A stretch of 64,000 nt of DNA from Sphingomonadales bacterium EhC05 (GCA_001650955.1 LXYP01000006.1:169244-233243); one strand, 5' to 3'. Positions 1 through 9,063 are shown, numbered from the stretch's first letter. Numbers and translations: made by a program. The notes: generated by a model not told the origin, from the sequence alone.

Positions 1-1060
1 GACGAAATCCCGGATCGACGATATAATGCGCTGACCAAGTCGGTACTGGTTGATATCCCCGAGCCAGCTTGTGGCTTCCTTGGGCACCCGCCTCGACGGT
101 TTTCAAGCCTCGCGCAATAGCGGCATCAATTGCCTGATAATAGCAAATTTCAAAATGCAAGAACGGGATATCCCGGCTGCACCCCCAATAGCGACCGTAA
201 AGCGTGTTTTCGCCGATGATATTGAGTGCCCCGGCAACGGGTATATTGTCTTGGATACCAAGTATGAGCAGCAATTTGTCGCCCATTTTTTGCTGCATCA
301 AATCAAATGCGGAGCGGGTCAAATAGGGCTGCCCCCATTTGCGCGCGCCTGTATCCTGATAAAATTCCCAGAAATAGTCCCAATGTTCGGGCAAAATTTC
401 ATCACCGGTCAGATGCATTATTTCTACTGACTCGACCGCCTTCATCCGCTCTTTGCGAATGGCTTTGCGCTTGCGGGAAGACAGGGCGGCGAGAAAATCA
501 TCGAAACTGCTGTAGCCATCATTGCTCCAATGAAACTGGCTGTCAGCGCGGATCATCCAGCCGGCTTCGCGGAAATAGTCCAGCTGATCCGCATCTATGA
601 AGGTAGCATGGACCGACGAAATCTGATTATTCTGCGCGAGTTGTTCTGCCGCGCGCAACAGAGGTACCGCCATTGCCTTGTCGCGCAACAACAAGCGAGG
701 CCCGGGAACAGGTGAAAATGGAGAGGCTATCTGGATTTTGGGATAATATTGTCCGCCCGCATTTTCAAACGCATGCGCCCATTGCTGGTCGAAAATATAC
801 TCGCCCTGACTATGGGACTTCAGGTAGCTAGGCGCGCAACCGACGATTTTGCCTGTGTCGTCCTCGATTATGATGGGCAGGGATTTCCAACCCGTGCCCG
901 GGCCGATGCTGCCGGACTCTTCCATAGCAGATAGAAAGCCATGCGATATAAAGGGATTGGCAGTTCCCGCGCAATTATCCCACTGGTCAACCGGCAGGCC
1001 GGCGATGTCATCAGCAATGCGGGCAATGACTTCTGTTGGGGATTTTCGGGAATCGGACAT
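1..1060 (-). CDS. FemAB-like GNAT acyltransferase (COG3146 type), partial
   Basis: The minus strand is open from an ATG at 1060 to the window edge, about 353 codons, so the C-terminus is missing. The product starts MSDSRKSPTEV and carries a basic stretch SSRKRKAIRKER at about residue 200, followed by FYQDTGARKWGQPYLT. I recognise this as the COG3146 family, annotated as GNAT or peptidoglycan biosynthesis protein and related to FemAB aminoacyl transferases. The family is common in Alphaproteobacteria, but its substrate is not established. Near its truncated end it reads AGAQGSHKLARGY, typical of an acyl-CoA or aminoacyl-tRNA binding pocket in this fold. The next gene upstream on this strand ends 14 bases away, so it may be the last gene of that run. 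Confidence 0.8.
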   Translation of the reverse strand, partial: MSDSRKSPTEVIARIADDIAGLPVDQWDNCAGTANPFISHGFLSAMEESGSIGPGTGWKSLPIIIEDDTGKIVGCAPSYLKSHSQGEYIFDQQWAHAFENAGGQYYPKIQIASPFSPVPGPRLLLRDKAMAVPLLRAAEQLAQNNQISSVHATFIDADQLDYFREAGWMIRADSQFHWSNDGYSSFDDFLAALSSRKRKAIRKERMKAVESVEIMHLTGDEILPEHWDYFWEFYQDTGARKWGQPYLTRSAFDLMQQKMGDKLLLILGIQDNIPVAGALNIIGENTLYGRYWGCSRDIPFLHFEICYYQAIDAAIARGLKTVEAGAQGSHKLARGYQPVPTWSAHYIVDPGFR

Positions 1061-1074
1061 GTTTCAAGAATCTA

Positions 1075-1833
1075 TCAGGTTTGCGGCATCTCATAAACCG
1101 GTTCGTCTGCATGTAGTGACGCAATTTTTTCCTGCTCGGCTGTGCGGACCGTCCATGTGATTATTGGCAAGCCTCGTGCGCGTTGAGCCGCTGCAAATCG
1201 GGATGGCAGGTCACGAATATCATAAGCCAGAAAATCGGGTTTCGCTGCCCAAAGATTGCGATGGCGGGAAATTCGTCCGCGCAAATTTCTGCTTCCGTCC
1301 TCGGTTACCACCAAGCCACGCACAATGTGAGCGGCGTTGATACGAAACCAGGCGCTAACTAGAGGATTGAACGACATCACGGCCGCTCTGCCGGTATAGC
1401 CTTCCAGCGCCCGCCGAACCGAAAGGCATAACGGCCCAACTCGCATGTCCCGTGATTTGATTTCGATGAGGACCGGAACACGTCCGTCAATCTGTGCCAA
1501 TATCTCCCGCAAGCGCGGAATTTTTCCATGACCATCTCTAAGCTGTATCTGGTCAATATCTTCCGGCCGCAGTTTGCTGATCACGCCGGATCTATCGGTT
1601 AGGCGATCAAGTTCCAAGTCGTGAAAAACAAAAGCCCGGCCGTCTTCAGCCGCCTGGACGTCGCACTCTATGCCATGCCCCAATTCGATAGCTGCTTCGA
1701 ACGCGGCGGGGCTGTTTTCGAGCACTCCGTTCCCGTGTAAGCCCCGATGCGCATAGGGTTGACCCATTAGGAACATGACGCGCCCTGCTTCCGGTGGCGG
1801 CGCGAATATATTATCTAAAAGAGTTCCAATCAC
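1075..1833 (-). CDS. Glycerophosphodiester phosphodiesterase
   Basis: This 252-residue protein carries the GDPD signature: YAHRGLHGNGVLENS near residue 30 (the HRG catalytic motif), IECDVQAAEDGRAFVFHD about 30 residues later, and LIEIKSRD near residue 125. GDPD enzymes hydrolyse deacylated phospholipids (glycerophosphodiesters) to glycerol-3-phosphate and an alcohol. No signal peptide is obvious, so a cytoplasmic UgpQ-like role is likely. Its start codon overlaps the stop of the upstream RidA gene (ATGA at 1830-1833), so the two are probably translationally coupled. The N-terminal 20 residues before VMFLMGQPYAHRG are not typical, and a later start is possible. Confidence 0.88.
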   Translation of the reverse strand: MIGTLLDNIFAPPPEAGRVMFLMGQPYAHRGLHGNGVLENSPAAFEAAIELGHGIECDVQAAEDGRAFVFHDLELDRLTDRSGVISKLRPEDIDQIQLRDGHGKIPRLREILAQIDGRVPVLIEIKSRDMRVGPLCLSVRRALEGYTGRAAVMSFNPLVSAWFRINAAHIVRGLVVTEDGSRNLRGRISRHRNLWAAKPDFLAYDIRDLPSRFAAAQRARGLPIITWTVRTAEQEKIASLHADEPVYEMPQT

Positions 1834-2306
1834 TCTGGCTTCAGAGCGACGATTGCATCAACCTCGACCGCGACACCCAATGGCAGAGCCGCGACACCAA
1901 CGGCACTTCGAGCATGCTGACCAGCGGCGCCGAAAATCACTTCCATCATATTCGAACAGCCATTGGCGACTTTGGGATGGTCAGTATATTCTGGGGTACT
2001 GCTGACGAAAACCCCGAGCTTGACGATGCGATCTACCCGGTCGAGCGATCCGGCCGCTTTCTTGATTTGCGCGGCAATCATCAGTGCGCAGGCCTTGGCC
2101 GCCTGCTGCCCTTGTTCAAGACTCAGATTGTCACCGAGCCGTCCGATAATCAATTGGCCATCACTCATTGACACCTGTCCGCTGATATGGAGCAGTCCGT
2201 TGATTTCAACAGCCGGTACATAGGATGCAACCGGGGCGGCAGGTGTCGGAAGAGTGATACCTTTGGCTTCAAGGGCTTTTTCGATATTATCAGTCATTGT
2301 GCACAA
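1830..2306 (-). CDS. RidA/YjgF-family deaminase
   Basis: The protein of about 155 residues belongs to the Rid (YjgF/YER057c/UK114) family. Members hydrolyse reactive enamine/imine intermediates released by PLP enzymes. Family features are the N-terminal IEKALEAKGITLPTPAAPVASYVPAV, LLHISGQVSM, and the C-terminal ARSAVGVAALPLGVAVEVDAIVAL with the conserved Arg that binds the substrate carboxylate. At 2297 a second ATG (MTDNIEK) fits the family N-terminus better than MCTMTDN. It lies between a HAD phosphatase gene (3-base gap) and the GDPD gene (4-base overlap), so these form one operon. Confidence 0.85.
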   Translation of the reverse strand: MCTMTDNIEKALEAKGITLPTPAAPVASYVPAVEINGLLHISGQVSMSDGQLIIGRLGDNLSLEQGQQAAKACALMIAAQIKKAAGSLDRVDRIVKLGVFVSSTPEYTDHPKVANGCSNMMEVIFGAAGQHARSAVGVAALPLGVAVEVDAIVALKPE

Positions 2307-2309
2307 CTC

Positions 2310-2984
2310 TCAAGCATGATTGGCTGGGTCAAGTTCCTGCTGAGATAATTCTATCCGAGGAGCCGCTTCAGCTGTTTCTAATTTGTCCAAAATCCATGGT
2401 AGAGCATTTTCCCAAAGATCGATACGAATATGGGCAGCAGCATTGGTCTTGATATGTTTCGCTAGAATGGGTTCGCCGACCATCTGCAAGCGCCAGACGT
2501 CTGGCGCATGTTTGGCAACGCTGCCATGTTGATGACCTAGATCGTCCACAAACACAGCGACGGTTGGTTCATATTCGGCAATGATCGTCTTCATGACTTC
2601 GCCTTTGCCGCCTTGATTAGTATATACTGGAAAATCTATTCCCACGGCTTTCAGCTGATCCGAGCGCGCTGTCCGTCGGTCATCAAGAAGATTTGTCAAT
2701 ATTACGATATCGGCTGTCTCAGCGAGCTTGTTTATCGCCTCAACCGCTCCAGCTATCGCACCCTGACGATGCATTTCACCGTCAAAAAACTCCTTTAGCA
2801 TGGGCCAAACATCTTCCCGGGCAACCAATGTTCCATCATGTTTGTGACGTAAGGCATCTACGAAATCACCTGATTCAAGATCGAAATGGATGTGCTTTTC
2901 TGCGTCCAGCCATTGCTGAAAAGGCACAACCATATGCAATAACACTTCATCGCAATCGCTGATGAGAAGTGGTCGTCTACTCAT
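2310..2984 (-). CDS. HAD-superfamily hydrolase
   Basis: A 224-residue HAD phosphatase. Motif I is LLISDCDEVLLH (Asp10 nucleophile, Asp12), motif II is the VILTNL strand with Thr, and motif IV is VFVDDLGHQ with paired acidic residues. I chose the ATG at 2984 because it puts the DxD motif about ten residues from the start, as in the family, and has GGAG seven bases upstream; a longer frame to 3041 lacks such a site. The start overlaps the end of the DUF3572 gene by eight bases, indicating coupling. The substrate is unknown. The family contains many sugar-phosphate and nucleotide phosphatases. Confidence 0.8.
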   Translation of the reverse strand: MSRRPLLISDCDEVLLHMVVPFQQWLDAEKHIHFDLESGDFVDALRHKHDGTLVAREDVWPMLKEFFDGEMHRQGAIAGAVEAINKLAETADIVILTNLLDDRRTARSDQLKAVGIDFPVYTNQGGKGEVMKTIIAEYEPTVAVFVDDLGHQHGSVAKHAPDVWRLQMVGEPILAKHIKTNAAAHIRIDLWENALPWILDKLETAEAAPRIELSQQELDPANHA

Positions 2985-3267
2985 AGATATCTCCGGAAGA
3001 ATTGAGTTCATGTGCCGCCGCTGCCAGTTTCGCTGGGTCAATACCGATGGCTTCGGCGCATCCGATCAGATCGGGTTCGTGGTTCGCAAGAAAACCAAGC
3101 AGAGAGGCCAACATTACGGGGTCTTCAAGGCCTGAACGCAATTCTCTTGGATCCAGTCCAGTCAGAGCGAGCAGCCGTTCCGCGCGACCCTGATCCTCTA
3201 GCACCCAGCCCAATGCTTGGAATGCCAGGATTTCAGCAGTTTCACTAATTTTGGGATTTGTTTCCAT
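2977..3267 (-). CDS. DUF3572 protein
   Basis: This 96-residue, mainly helical acidic protein matches my memory of DUF3572, a small alphaproteobacterial family. Landmarks are AEILAFQALGWVLEDQGRAERLLALTGLDP and the repeated hydrophobic pattern VMLASLLGFLANHEPDLIGCAEAIGIDPAKLAAAAHEL. Its function is not known. It is the first gene of a minus-strand run (DUF3572, HAD, RidA, GDPD) and is divergent from divK with only about 50 bases between start codons. The same divergence next to divK is, as I recall, common in Alphaproteobacteria. Confidence 0.75.
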   Translation of the reverse strand: METNPKISETAEILAFQALGWVLEDQGRAERLLALTGLDPRELRSGLEDPVMLASLLGFLANHEPDLIGCAEAIGIDPAKLAAAAHELNSSGDIYE

Positions 3268-3319
3268 TGCCCCTTTCGCCTAATGGGTCAGCAGCAAGTT
3301 TGAAAGGGCAAATCCGATT

Positions 3320-3688
3320 GTGGCCAAAAGAGTATTGGTGGTTGAAGACAATGAATTGAACCTCAAGTTGTTCTGTGACCTTTTGCGTGCCCACGGATTT
3401 GTGGTCGAGCCGGTCAAAGATGGGCGTGAGGTGCTCGACAAGGCACGCAGCTTTGTTCCCAATCTGATTGTAATGGACATCCAGTTACCGCATGTCAGTG
3501 GTTTAGAGCTGATCGAGCAGATTAAAAAAGACGGTCAACTCAAAATCATTCCGATCATGGCTGTAACCGCTTATGCGGGAAAAGGTGACGAGGATCGCAT
3601 TTTGACAGCAGGCGCGGAAGCATATGTGTCAAAGCCAATATCGGTCGCCAAATTCATCGAATCAGTACAAAAAGTTTTGCACCGCTGA
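3320..3688 (+). CDS. divK: Single-domain response regulator DivK
   Basis: A 122-residue receiver domain with no output domain. Acidic pocket Glu9/Asp10 (VVEDN), phosphoacceptor Asp53 (LIVMDIQLP), Thr83 and Lys105 (YVSKPI) are all present. The sequence closely follows DivK of Caulobacter: MAKRVLVVEDNELNLKLFCDLL, then VSGLELIEQIKKD. DivK signals through the PleC/DivJ histidine kinases to control CtrA and the cell cycle. The start codon is GTG at 3320. It is divergent from DUF3572 and convergent with rpmG. PleD, which follows divK in Caulobacter, is not here. Confidence 0.92.
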   Translation: MAKRVLVVEDNELNLKLFCDLLRAHGFVVEPVKDGREVLDKARSFVPNLIVMDIQLPHVSGLELIEQIKKDGQLKIIPIMAVTAYAGKGDEDRILTAGAEAYVSKPISVAKFIESVQKVLHR

Positions 3689-3706
3689 CGCAATCAGTAA
3701 GCTTGC

Positions 3707-3874
3707 TTACTTGATTTTGGCTTCTTTGAATTCGACGTGTTTTCTCACGACGGGATCATATTTCCGCTGCACCATTTTCTCGGTGAGATTGCGCGGATTT
3801 TTGCGGGTTACGTAGAAAAACCCAGTATCCGCTGTGCTGACGAGTTTGATCTTTACATTGGCTGGTTTCGCCAT
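3707..3874 (-). CDS. rpmG: 50S ribosomal protein L33
   Basis: A 55-residue protein, [29 protein letters not shown], with the L33 family signature and full length. It is a component of the large ribosomal subunit. The ATG at 3874 has AAGGAA about nine bases upstream; an upstream in-frame ATG at 3919 would add 15 residues unlike L33 and is rejected. The protein lacks the CxxC pairs of zinc-binding L33 forms, so it is the zinc-independent type. It converges with divK, with only 18 bases between stop codons. Confidence 0.96.
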   Translation of the reverse strand: MAKPANVKIKLVSTADTGFFYVTRKNPRNLTEKMVQRKYDPVVRKHVEFKEAKIK

Positions 3875-4071
3875 GGTGCATTCCTTAGGGTCAATGCTGA
3901 AATAAAAACAGCGGCGCATTGCTACGCCGCGACAATTGGGGCGCTAATGGTGAAATCGAGGCGCGATGTCAAGAAAAAGACGGATTGAACGTTCTCTGAA
4001 ATCGGAACTCAAAGTTTACGGCTTCTTAACCATGTTTTTGCATGGTCGAGTTGAACCTGGGGGCAGTGCAG

Positions 4072-4407
4072 ATGGATCATGATCAAAACCTACTCGTACA
4101 ATCGGAAATGCTGATATTATTGGATGAGCTGCCAGCGGACTTGATAGAGCGCCATCCAGTGCAATTTCTTTTGCACCTCGACCATATTCGACAGAAAGCC
4201 GCACAGCACCGTCTTGGCGCCGTTCATGACCTCAGTTGCGCATTTGAAGAAGCCCTTCAGCCGGCACTAAAAACAGGCAGCGGAATAACGGTTGCTGACT
4301 CTTATCTAGAAGCCATTCGTAATGCGGTGCAGTGTAATCCGATCAGCGCAGCGGGCACTGAAGCGATCATGGCCAATGTCGCGCTGCGTCTCGGCGGGCA
4401 ACCCTAG
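4072..4407 (+). CDS. Hypothetical protein upstream of GDT1
   Basis: I do not recognise this 111-residue protein (MDHDQNLLVQSEML...). It is soluble, probably all-helical, with DELPADLIERHPVQFLLHLDHIRQKAAQHRL and a C-terminal IMANVALRLGGQP. No membrane segment or signal peptide is visible. The ATG at 4072 has a GGGGG stretch eight bases upstream; an earlier ATG at 4042 is possible. It ends 12 bases before the GDT1 transporter start, so the two are probably co-transcribed. Codon use resembles the neighbours. Confidence 0.6.
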   Translation: MDHDQNLLVQSEMLILLDELPADLIERHPVQFLLHLDHIRQKAAQHRLGAVHDLSCAFEEALQPALKTGSGITVADSYLEAIRNAVQCNPISAAGTEAIMANVALRLGGQP

Positions 4408-4419
4408 TGGCCCGATGAA

Positions 4420-4986
4420 GTGGATGCATTTCTAACCACTCTTTTTGCCATGGTGTTGGCCGAGTTCGGTGACCGGCCCCAGATATTGTGCGCCGCCTTG
4501 GCGATGCGCTATGGTCGAAATGGCACGATAATTTGGGCGCTCGGTCTTGCCACGCTGCTCAACTGTCTTATTTCCGCGATCGCCGGAGCAGCGATCAACG
4601 GATGGATTAGCGAAGAACCGCTCCAGCTTTTCTATGCCCTTTCCCTCATATTTGCAGGATTGGGAATGGTCGCGTGGCGTCGGCGTGTCGATTTGCTTGA
4701 AAACTGGACCCTTGGACCATTTTGGACGTCTTTCATTGGTCTCTTCATTCTGCAATTTGGAGACAAGGGACAATTCATTGTTGCGGCAACTGCGGCCCGG
4801 ACTGATATGCCATTGCTTACCGCAGCCGGCGCTTGGCTCGGGATTATGATAGCATGCGTCCCCGCCGTTTTTCTCCAGCGAAAGCTTGCCGAACTGATAC
4901 CAATCGGGCCCCTTCGATATGTCGGGGGTGCGCTTTTTCTACTCGTGGGTTTGGTTCTGGCCCTTGGTGCGTGGGGCATTATATAG
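4420..4986 (+). CDS. TMEM165/GDT1 family cation transporter
   Basis: A 188-residue, six-helix membrane protein with two internal repeats. Each contains the UPF0016/GDT1 signature E/Q-x-G-D-K/R: AEFGDRPQ near residue 15 and QFGDKGQF near residue 112. GDT1/TMEM165/MneA proteins move Mn2+ or Ca2+ out of the cytoplasm or into compartments. The first motif has Arg and the second has Gln in place of the usual Glu, so ion selectivity may differ. The start is GTG at 4420, 12 bases after the preceding gene. No Mn riboswitch (yybP-ykoY) is recognisable upstream. Confidence 0.85.
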   Translation: MDAFLTTLFAMVLAEFGDRPQILCAALAMRYGRNGTIIWALGLATLLNCLISAIAGAAINGWISEEPLQLFYALSLIFAGLGMVAWRRRVDLLENWTLGPFWTSFIGLFILQFGDKGQFIVAATAARTDMPLLTAAGAWLGIMIACVPAVFLQRKLAELIPIGPLRYVGGALFLLVGLVLALGAWGII

Positions 4987-5386
4987 CCGCCGCAAATATC
5001 CCCGCCCTCTCCGATTAACGCTTAATATCCTCCCTGAACTGATATCATTGACTGGCTCGGAGTTGCCGAAAGATGAAGCGAATGCGGTCATTTTGGTGGC
5101 CTGGCTCGTAATTTGGAAAATGATGGCCGACTCAGTAAATCTGCCACCGGCAATGGCGTAAAATATCGAGAAGCCATGTTTGGCTGAAATCAGGGGGAAT
5201 CTGTGTCATTTTCATCACATATGTAACTAAAATTTCAGAGTTGGCTTAGAATTAGTCCCAGAAAACTAAGGTTTTTCGGTGATATGTTAGAAATCTATGG
5301 TTTTTGGCTTTGATTTGAAGAAGAAATTGAAGCACACCTGCCGCTTAAGTCTATTTCGGCTAGAATTTTTTAGGGGACATTCTTCC
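4987..5386. other. 400-base intergenic region
   Basis: Nothing here is supported as a gene. An open stretch runs through 5040-5161 (AVILVAWLVIWKMM) but has no start codon of its own or ribosome site, so I treat it as chance. The 5200-5290 part is AT-rich and must hold the promoter of the autotransporter gene. An ACATATGT palindrome at about 5217-5224 is too short to call an operator. Confidence 0.5.
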
Positions 5387-8300
5387 ATGATTAAGAATTT
5401 CGGAAAATCAAAACGCGTGGCTCTATTGCGGACCGCTGCCGCGGGTGCAATTGCATCACTGACCTTGGCTTCACCTGCACAAGCAATTGTGCCCAATGAT
5501 AATTTTTCTTCAGATGATATTCTCGATACCGCTGGTGGCGTGAATGGCGTCGCGCAATTTTTCCGTAGCGACGGATTTGTATGTTCTGGCACGTTGATCA
5601 ACCCCCGGACAGTATTGTTTGCTGCACACTGTGTGAATGACATCCCTGAAACTCAATATGCGAATCCGAACGATCCCAATAATGTCGATGCAGCCTGGTT
5701 TTTCAACGCCGATGCGCTTTCTGACTTCAGAAACTGGGCGCGCCGTTTTGTAGACGCCGATGGTAACCCGACGAATACGGATACCGGTATTGCCAACCCT
5801 AATTTCCGGACCACCAATATTGCGAATTTCGCTTATACCGTAAACCAGATGTACTGGAATCCTGCCTCGCAAGCACGTCCAGATGGTGCCGGGTTCCTCG
5901 AAGGTGATATCGCACTGGCAAGCTTAGATACGCCAGCCGCGAACGTACCAACATGGGCGCTTTTGTTCTCTCCTCTTCCTACACCTGATTCGATCAGCGA
6001 TGCGGATGGCACCGGATATCATGTCAACATCACCGGATATGGTGCAACAGGTACGGGCAGCACCGGCGCAGTTGGTGGTGTCGATTTTCGGCGTCGTGCG
6101 GCAGAGAATATGCTGGGCGCGCTGACATCATTTGATGATCGCAACACTTTCCTGTTTGGCAATGCCTTTGGTGATCTGCCGCAGGTCCTTTACCGTCTCG
6201 ACTTTGACGATCCGAACAAGACCAATCCTTTTGATTTCAATCTGTATAAAGATGAACCTCGCACCAATGAAGGAACAACGGCTGGAGGCGATTCTGGTGG
6301 TCCGTTAATTCTCGATGCAGCGAATAACAGCCTGTCGACCGAAGACTTGCAAATTGGCGTATTGTCCGGTGGTTCACGTTTCTTCGGCCCACAGCGTTTC
6401 AGCTCCTACGGCACAGAAAGCTTTTATCAGCCATTGTTCCTGTTCGCCGAATACATCGCGGAGGTTAACCCTTATCGTTATGTGAGCGCGAAAGCCGGTG
6501 ATGGAAATTGGGAAGACGCGACGCACTGGCAAACCGATCTTGATCCAGCCTATCGTGTGATCGATGCGGACGGCAATGTTGTAAATGGTTTTCCAACCAC
6601 ACAGGCCGGTGGAATCACTCAGGATAACCCTCAATTTGGTCAAGTCTGCTTTGACCCAGAAGGCGACAACCCCGGAGACGGCTGTTTCGATTTCGCTACC
6701 GGCGAATTAGCACCGCCTTCGCGACCGGCTCCAACGCCAGCGCCGACATCAAGCATTGGTACCGTTGATGCAAACGAGTTTGCTGCTGTCGCACCGGTTT
6801 CTGCGCCTCAAGCGGTTGTAACCGCTGCCGCGTTCGAAGGCGCGCCTGCTGGCGAGCCAACTATTTTGGCAAATACGGCAATTCGCGGTGATATGATCGT
6901 CGAAAATGTCGCTATCAATGGCGGCGTGACGATGGTCGATAATGTGGCAATTCGCGGTGGCCTGACATCTGTGGGTGACATAGCGATCAACGGCGTCACT
7001 GATGCAGAAGGCGATGAAGTAGCGCAGGTTGATGGTTCGCCATCGAGTTCCGAAGAGCAACCGCAGGCAGAGGGCGATCCATTGCCGGCTCCAACGCTTG
7101 CAAACGGGATTCCTGGCGCGACGGATTTTGTTCCAGATAATATTGATCCTGATATCGCCGCCGGAGTGAATGCGCGCTATTTCGATGTTAGATTAAACCA
7201 AGCGGGCACAACGACGTTGAGCAGCACTCGGACAGTTGACAGATTGACCGTCGATGGAGCTGCGGGCTTGGTGATAAATGGGACTGGTGATCTTTCCAGT
7301 TTGATTGATATCACGCAATCTGGAGGCCGAATTTCTGTCGATGGACGCTTGTCAAGCGTTGGAGATTATTCTCTATTCGCTGGAATGTTGTCTGGCTCGG
7401 GTACGGTAGCTGCTCCGTTCCTCACCAATATTTCGGGAGCAATTGCACCGGGTGCGATGGGTACGATTGGAACATTAACGATTGACGGGAATCTCATTCT
7501 AGCATCTGGTTCGACGCTGTTTGTCGACATTGGGGCGTCTGGAAGTTCCGATGTTGTCGCTGTGACCGGCCAAGCTAGCGTTGGCGGCGCTGTTGCCGTC
7601 AACAATATCGCTGGTTTTCAGACGGCGACCCCAAGTACATATCGTATTTTGACGGCCGACGGTGGCGTAACTCAGCAATTTAGCGGTGCCTCGAATCTGT
7701 CACCGATCTTGCTTTCACGGTTGAGTTACAGCGCCAATGCAGTCGATCTAACAATCCGTGCGCAAAGCTATCGCAATGTGATTGATGGCAATAATGCGGT
7801 TCAAGTTGGCTTTGCGGGTCTCATGGACCGCAATCGCGGCAATGCAGGATTGGGCGGATTATTCTCCTTCCTGGATTTCAGCGATACGGCAACAATCCAA
7901 GCAACATTTGACAGCTGGGCACCGACGACAGAAACGACAGTCCAGTCGATGGCACGTGGTTTCCTGAGCAATATCTCTGATTTCTACCAGAACCGGACCA
8001 GTCTTGCTGACCGCTCCTCCAACGGTGGCACCGTCGCGGTGATCGGTCGTCCGGTACAACTGGCTTCCGCATCGCTTGGCGGATTTGGTGTCAGTGCCTC
8101 TCCTGCTGTATTGAGTGATGCCGCGGTAAATGCTGCGGATAGTGAAGTTAGCTCAGGTGGTGTTAATGAAGATATGGCGGTTTATCTGGCCGGTGGTTTC
8201 GTCAACGGCGACGGTGGATCGATGCCACTTCGGAACCCTGGTGCAGGCGCTGACGGCGATGATGAGTTTGACGGCTTCTTCATTGCAGGTGGTCTGGAAT

Positions 8301-9010
8301 ATTATCTGGATGAATCCTCGTTTATCGGTATCTCGGCATATTATTCCGATGTCGATGCGGATGCTGTTCTGGGCAATTCCGCTCAGGCGACAACGATCAT
8401 GGGTTCGATCTACGGTCGGTCAAAGACTTTTGCGGACCTTGTCCTGGATGCGCGCTTGAGCGTCGGTACTTACAATGCAGAAACTTTGCGTAACGTCGCG
8501 CTTGGTCCGCAAGCGTTCAGCTTGACAACGGATGATGACAGTCTGGTCTATGCTGGTGAAGTTGGTCTATCCAAGGAACTGGATCTTTTGGGCGCGATCA
8601 TCGCACCAGGCATCCGGGGTCGTGCGGCGAAGGTTAACTTTAGCAACGTCAGCGAAGTGGGTGGCGGACCGGCTCTCACGATCGTTCGTCCTGACTATGC
8701 CAGTGTGCAGGGTCTTGCCGGCGTTGAGTTTAAATCCAAGCCAGGCAAAAAACTGCAGCTTCGCGCTTCGATGAACTATGTTCATGAGTTTATGGACAAC
8801 CCAACTGTATTGGGTGCGAATTTTGTGGGCGGCATCGGTCCGTTGGCGCCATTCGCTCTTACTGTTCCAGATCGTGACTGGGGAGAAGTTGGAGTTGGCT
8901 TGCGCTATAACAGCGGGAATGTCTCGTTTGACCTGTCCGCAGACTCGACTGTCGGCAGATCTGATGTTCAAAGCCAGGTCTATTCTGGCGCAGTAACTTT
9001 CCGCTTCTAG
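5387..9010 (+). CDS. Trypsin-like serine protease autotransporter
   Basis: The 1207-residue protein has a signal peptide ending near ASPAQA (residue 33). An S1 protease domain follows, with His81 (FAAHC), Asp174 (EGDIAL) and Ser303 (GGDSGGP); Cys66 and Cys82 match the classic trypsin disulphide. After the protease come GDGNWEDATHW, a Pro-rich linker, four ~11-residue repeats (about residues 498-540) and a beta-helix-like stalk. The last ~270 residues are an autotransporter barrel ending VTFRF. It is a type Va secreted protein: the barrel inserts in the outer membrane and exports the protease. The ATG at 5387 follows AGGGGAC and directly precedes the basic n-region. It stands alone, with its own terminator. 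Confidence 0.93.
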   Translation: MIKNFGKSKRVALLRTAAAGAIASLTLASPAQAIVPNDNFSSDDILDTAGGVNGVAQFFRSDGFVCSGTLINPRTVLFAAHCVNDIPETQYANPNDPNNVDAAWFFNADALSDFRNWARRFVDADGNPTNTDTGIANPNFRTTNIANFAYTVNQMYWNPASQARPDGAGFLEGDIALASLDTPAANVPTWALLFSPLPTPDSISDADGTGYHVNITGYGATGTGSTGAVGGVDFRRRAAENMLGALTSFDDRNTFLFGNAFGDLPQVLYRLDFDDPNKTNPFDFNLYKDEPRTNEGTTAGGDSGGPLILDAANNSLSTEDLQIGVLSGGSRFFGPQRFSSYGTESFYQPLFLFAEYIAEVNPYRYVSAKAGDGNWEDATHWQTDLDPAYRVIDADGNVVNGFPTTQAGGITQDNPQFGQVCFDPEGDNPGDGCFDFATGELAPPSRPAPTPAPTSSIGTVDANEFAAVAPVSAPQAVVTAAAFEGAPAGEPTILANTAIRGDMIVENVAINGGVTMVDNVAIRGGLTSVGDIAINGVTDAEGDEVAQVDGSPSSSEEQPQAEGDPLPAPTLANGIPGATDFVPDNIDPDIAAGVNARYFDVRLNQAGTTTLSSTRTVDRLTVDGAAGLVINGTGDLSSLIDITQSGGRISVDGRLSSVGDYSLFAGMLSGSGTVAAPFLTNISGAIAPGAMGTIGTLTIDGNLILASGSTLFVDIGASGSSDVVAVTGQASVGGAVAVNNIAGFQTATPSTYRILTADGGVTQQFSGASNLSPILLSRLSYSANAVDLTIRAQSYRNVIDGNNAVQVGFAGLMDRNRGNAGLGGLFSFLDFSDTATIQATFDSWAPTTETTVQSMARGFLSNISDFYQNRTSLADRSSNGGTVAVIGRPVQLASASLGGFGVSASPAVLSDAAVNAADSEVSSGGVNEDMAVYLAGGFVNGDGGSMPLRNPGAGADGDDEFDGFFIAGGLEYYLDESSFIGISAYYSDVDADAVLGNSAQATTIMGSIYGRSKTFADLVLDARLSVGTYNAETLRNVALGPQAFSLTTDDDSLVYAGEVGLSKELDLLGAIIAPGIRGRAAKVNFSNVSEVGGGPALTIVRPDYASVQGLAGVEFKSKPGKKLQLRASMNYVHEFMDNPTVLGANFVGGIGPLAPFALTVPDRDWGEVGVGLRYNSGNVSFDLSADSTVGRSDVQSQVYSGAVTFRF
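6872..7005 (+). repeat. Four ~33-base in-gene repeats in the autotransporter stalk
   Basis: Within the autotransporter gene the translation shows four consecutive ~11-residue units: TAIRGDMIVEN, VAINGGVTMVDN, VAIRGGLTSVGD and IAINGVTDAEGD. They share A-I-R/N-G-G/D at the same phase. This spacing suggests turns of a beta-solenoid or a cell-surface spacer between protease and stalk. Confidence 0.75.
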
Positions 9011-9030
9011 GCGGTTACAGCAAAATTGGA

Positions 9031-9063
9031 AAAGCCCGCCAAGATCTGGCGGGCTTTTTTGTT
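9031..9063 (+). terminator. Intrinsic terminator of the autotransporter gene
   Basis: The stem AAAGCCCGCCA / TGGCGGGCTTT (9031-9041 and 9047-9057) has a five-base loop AGATC and runs into a T tract. It lies 21 bases after the stop codon. Confidence 0.93.
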
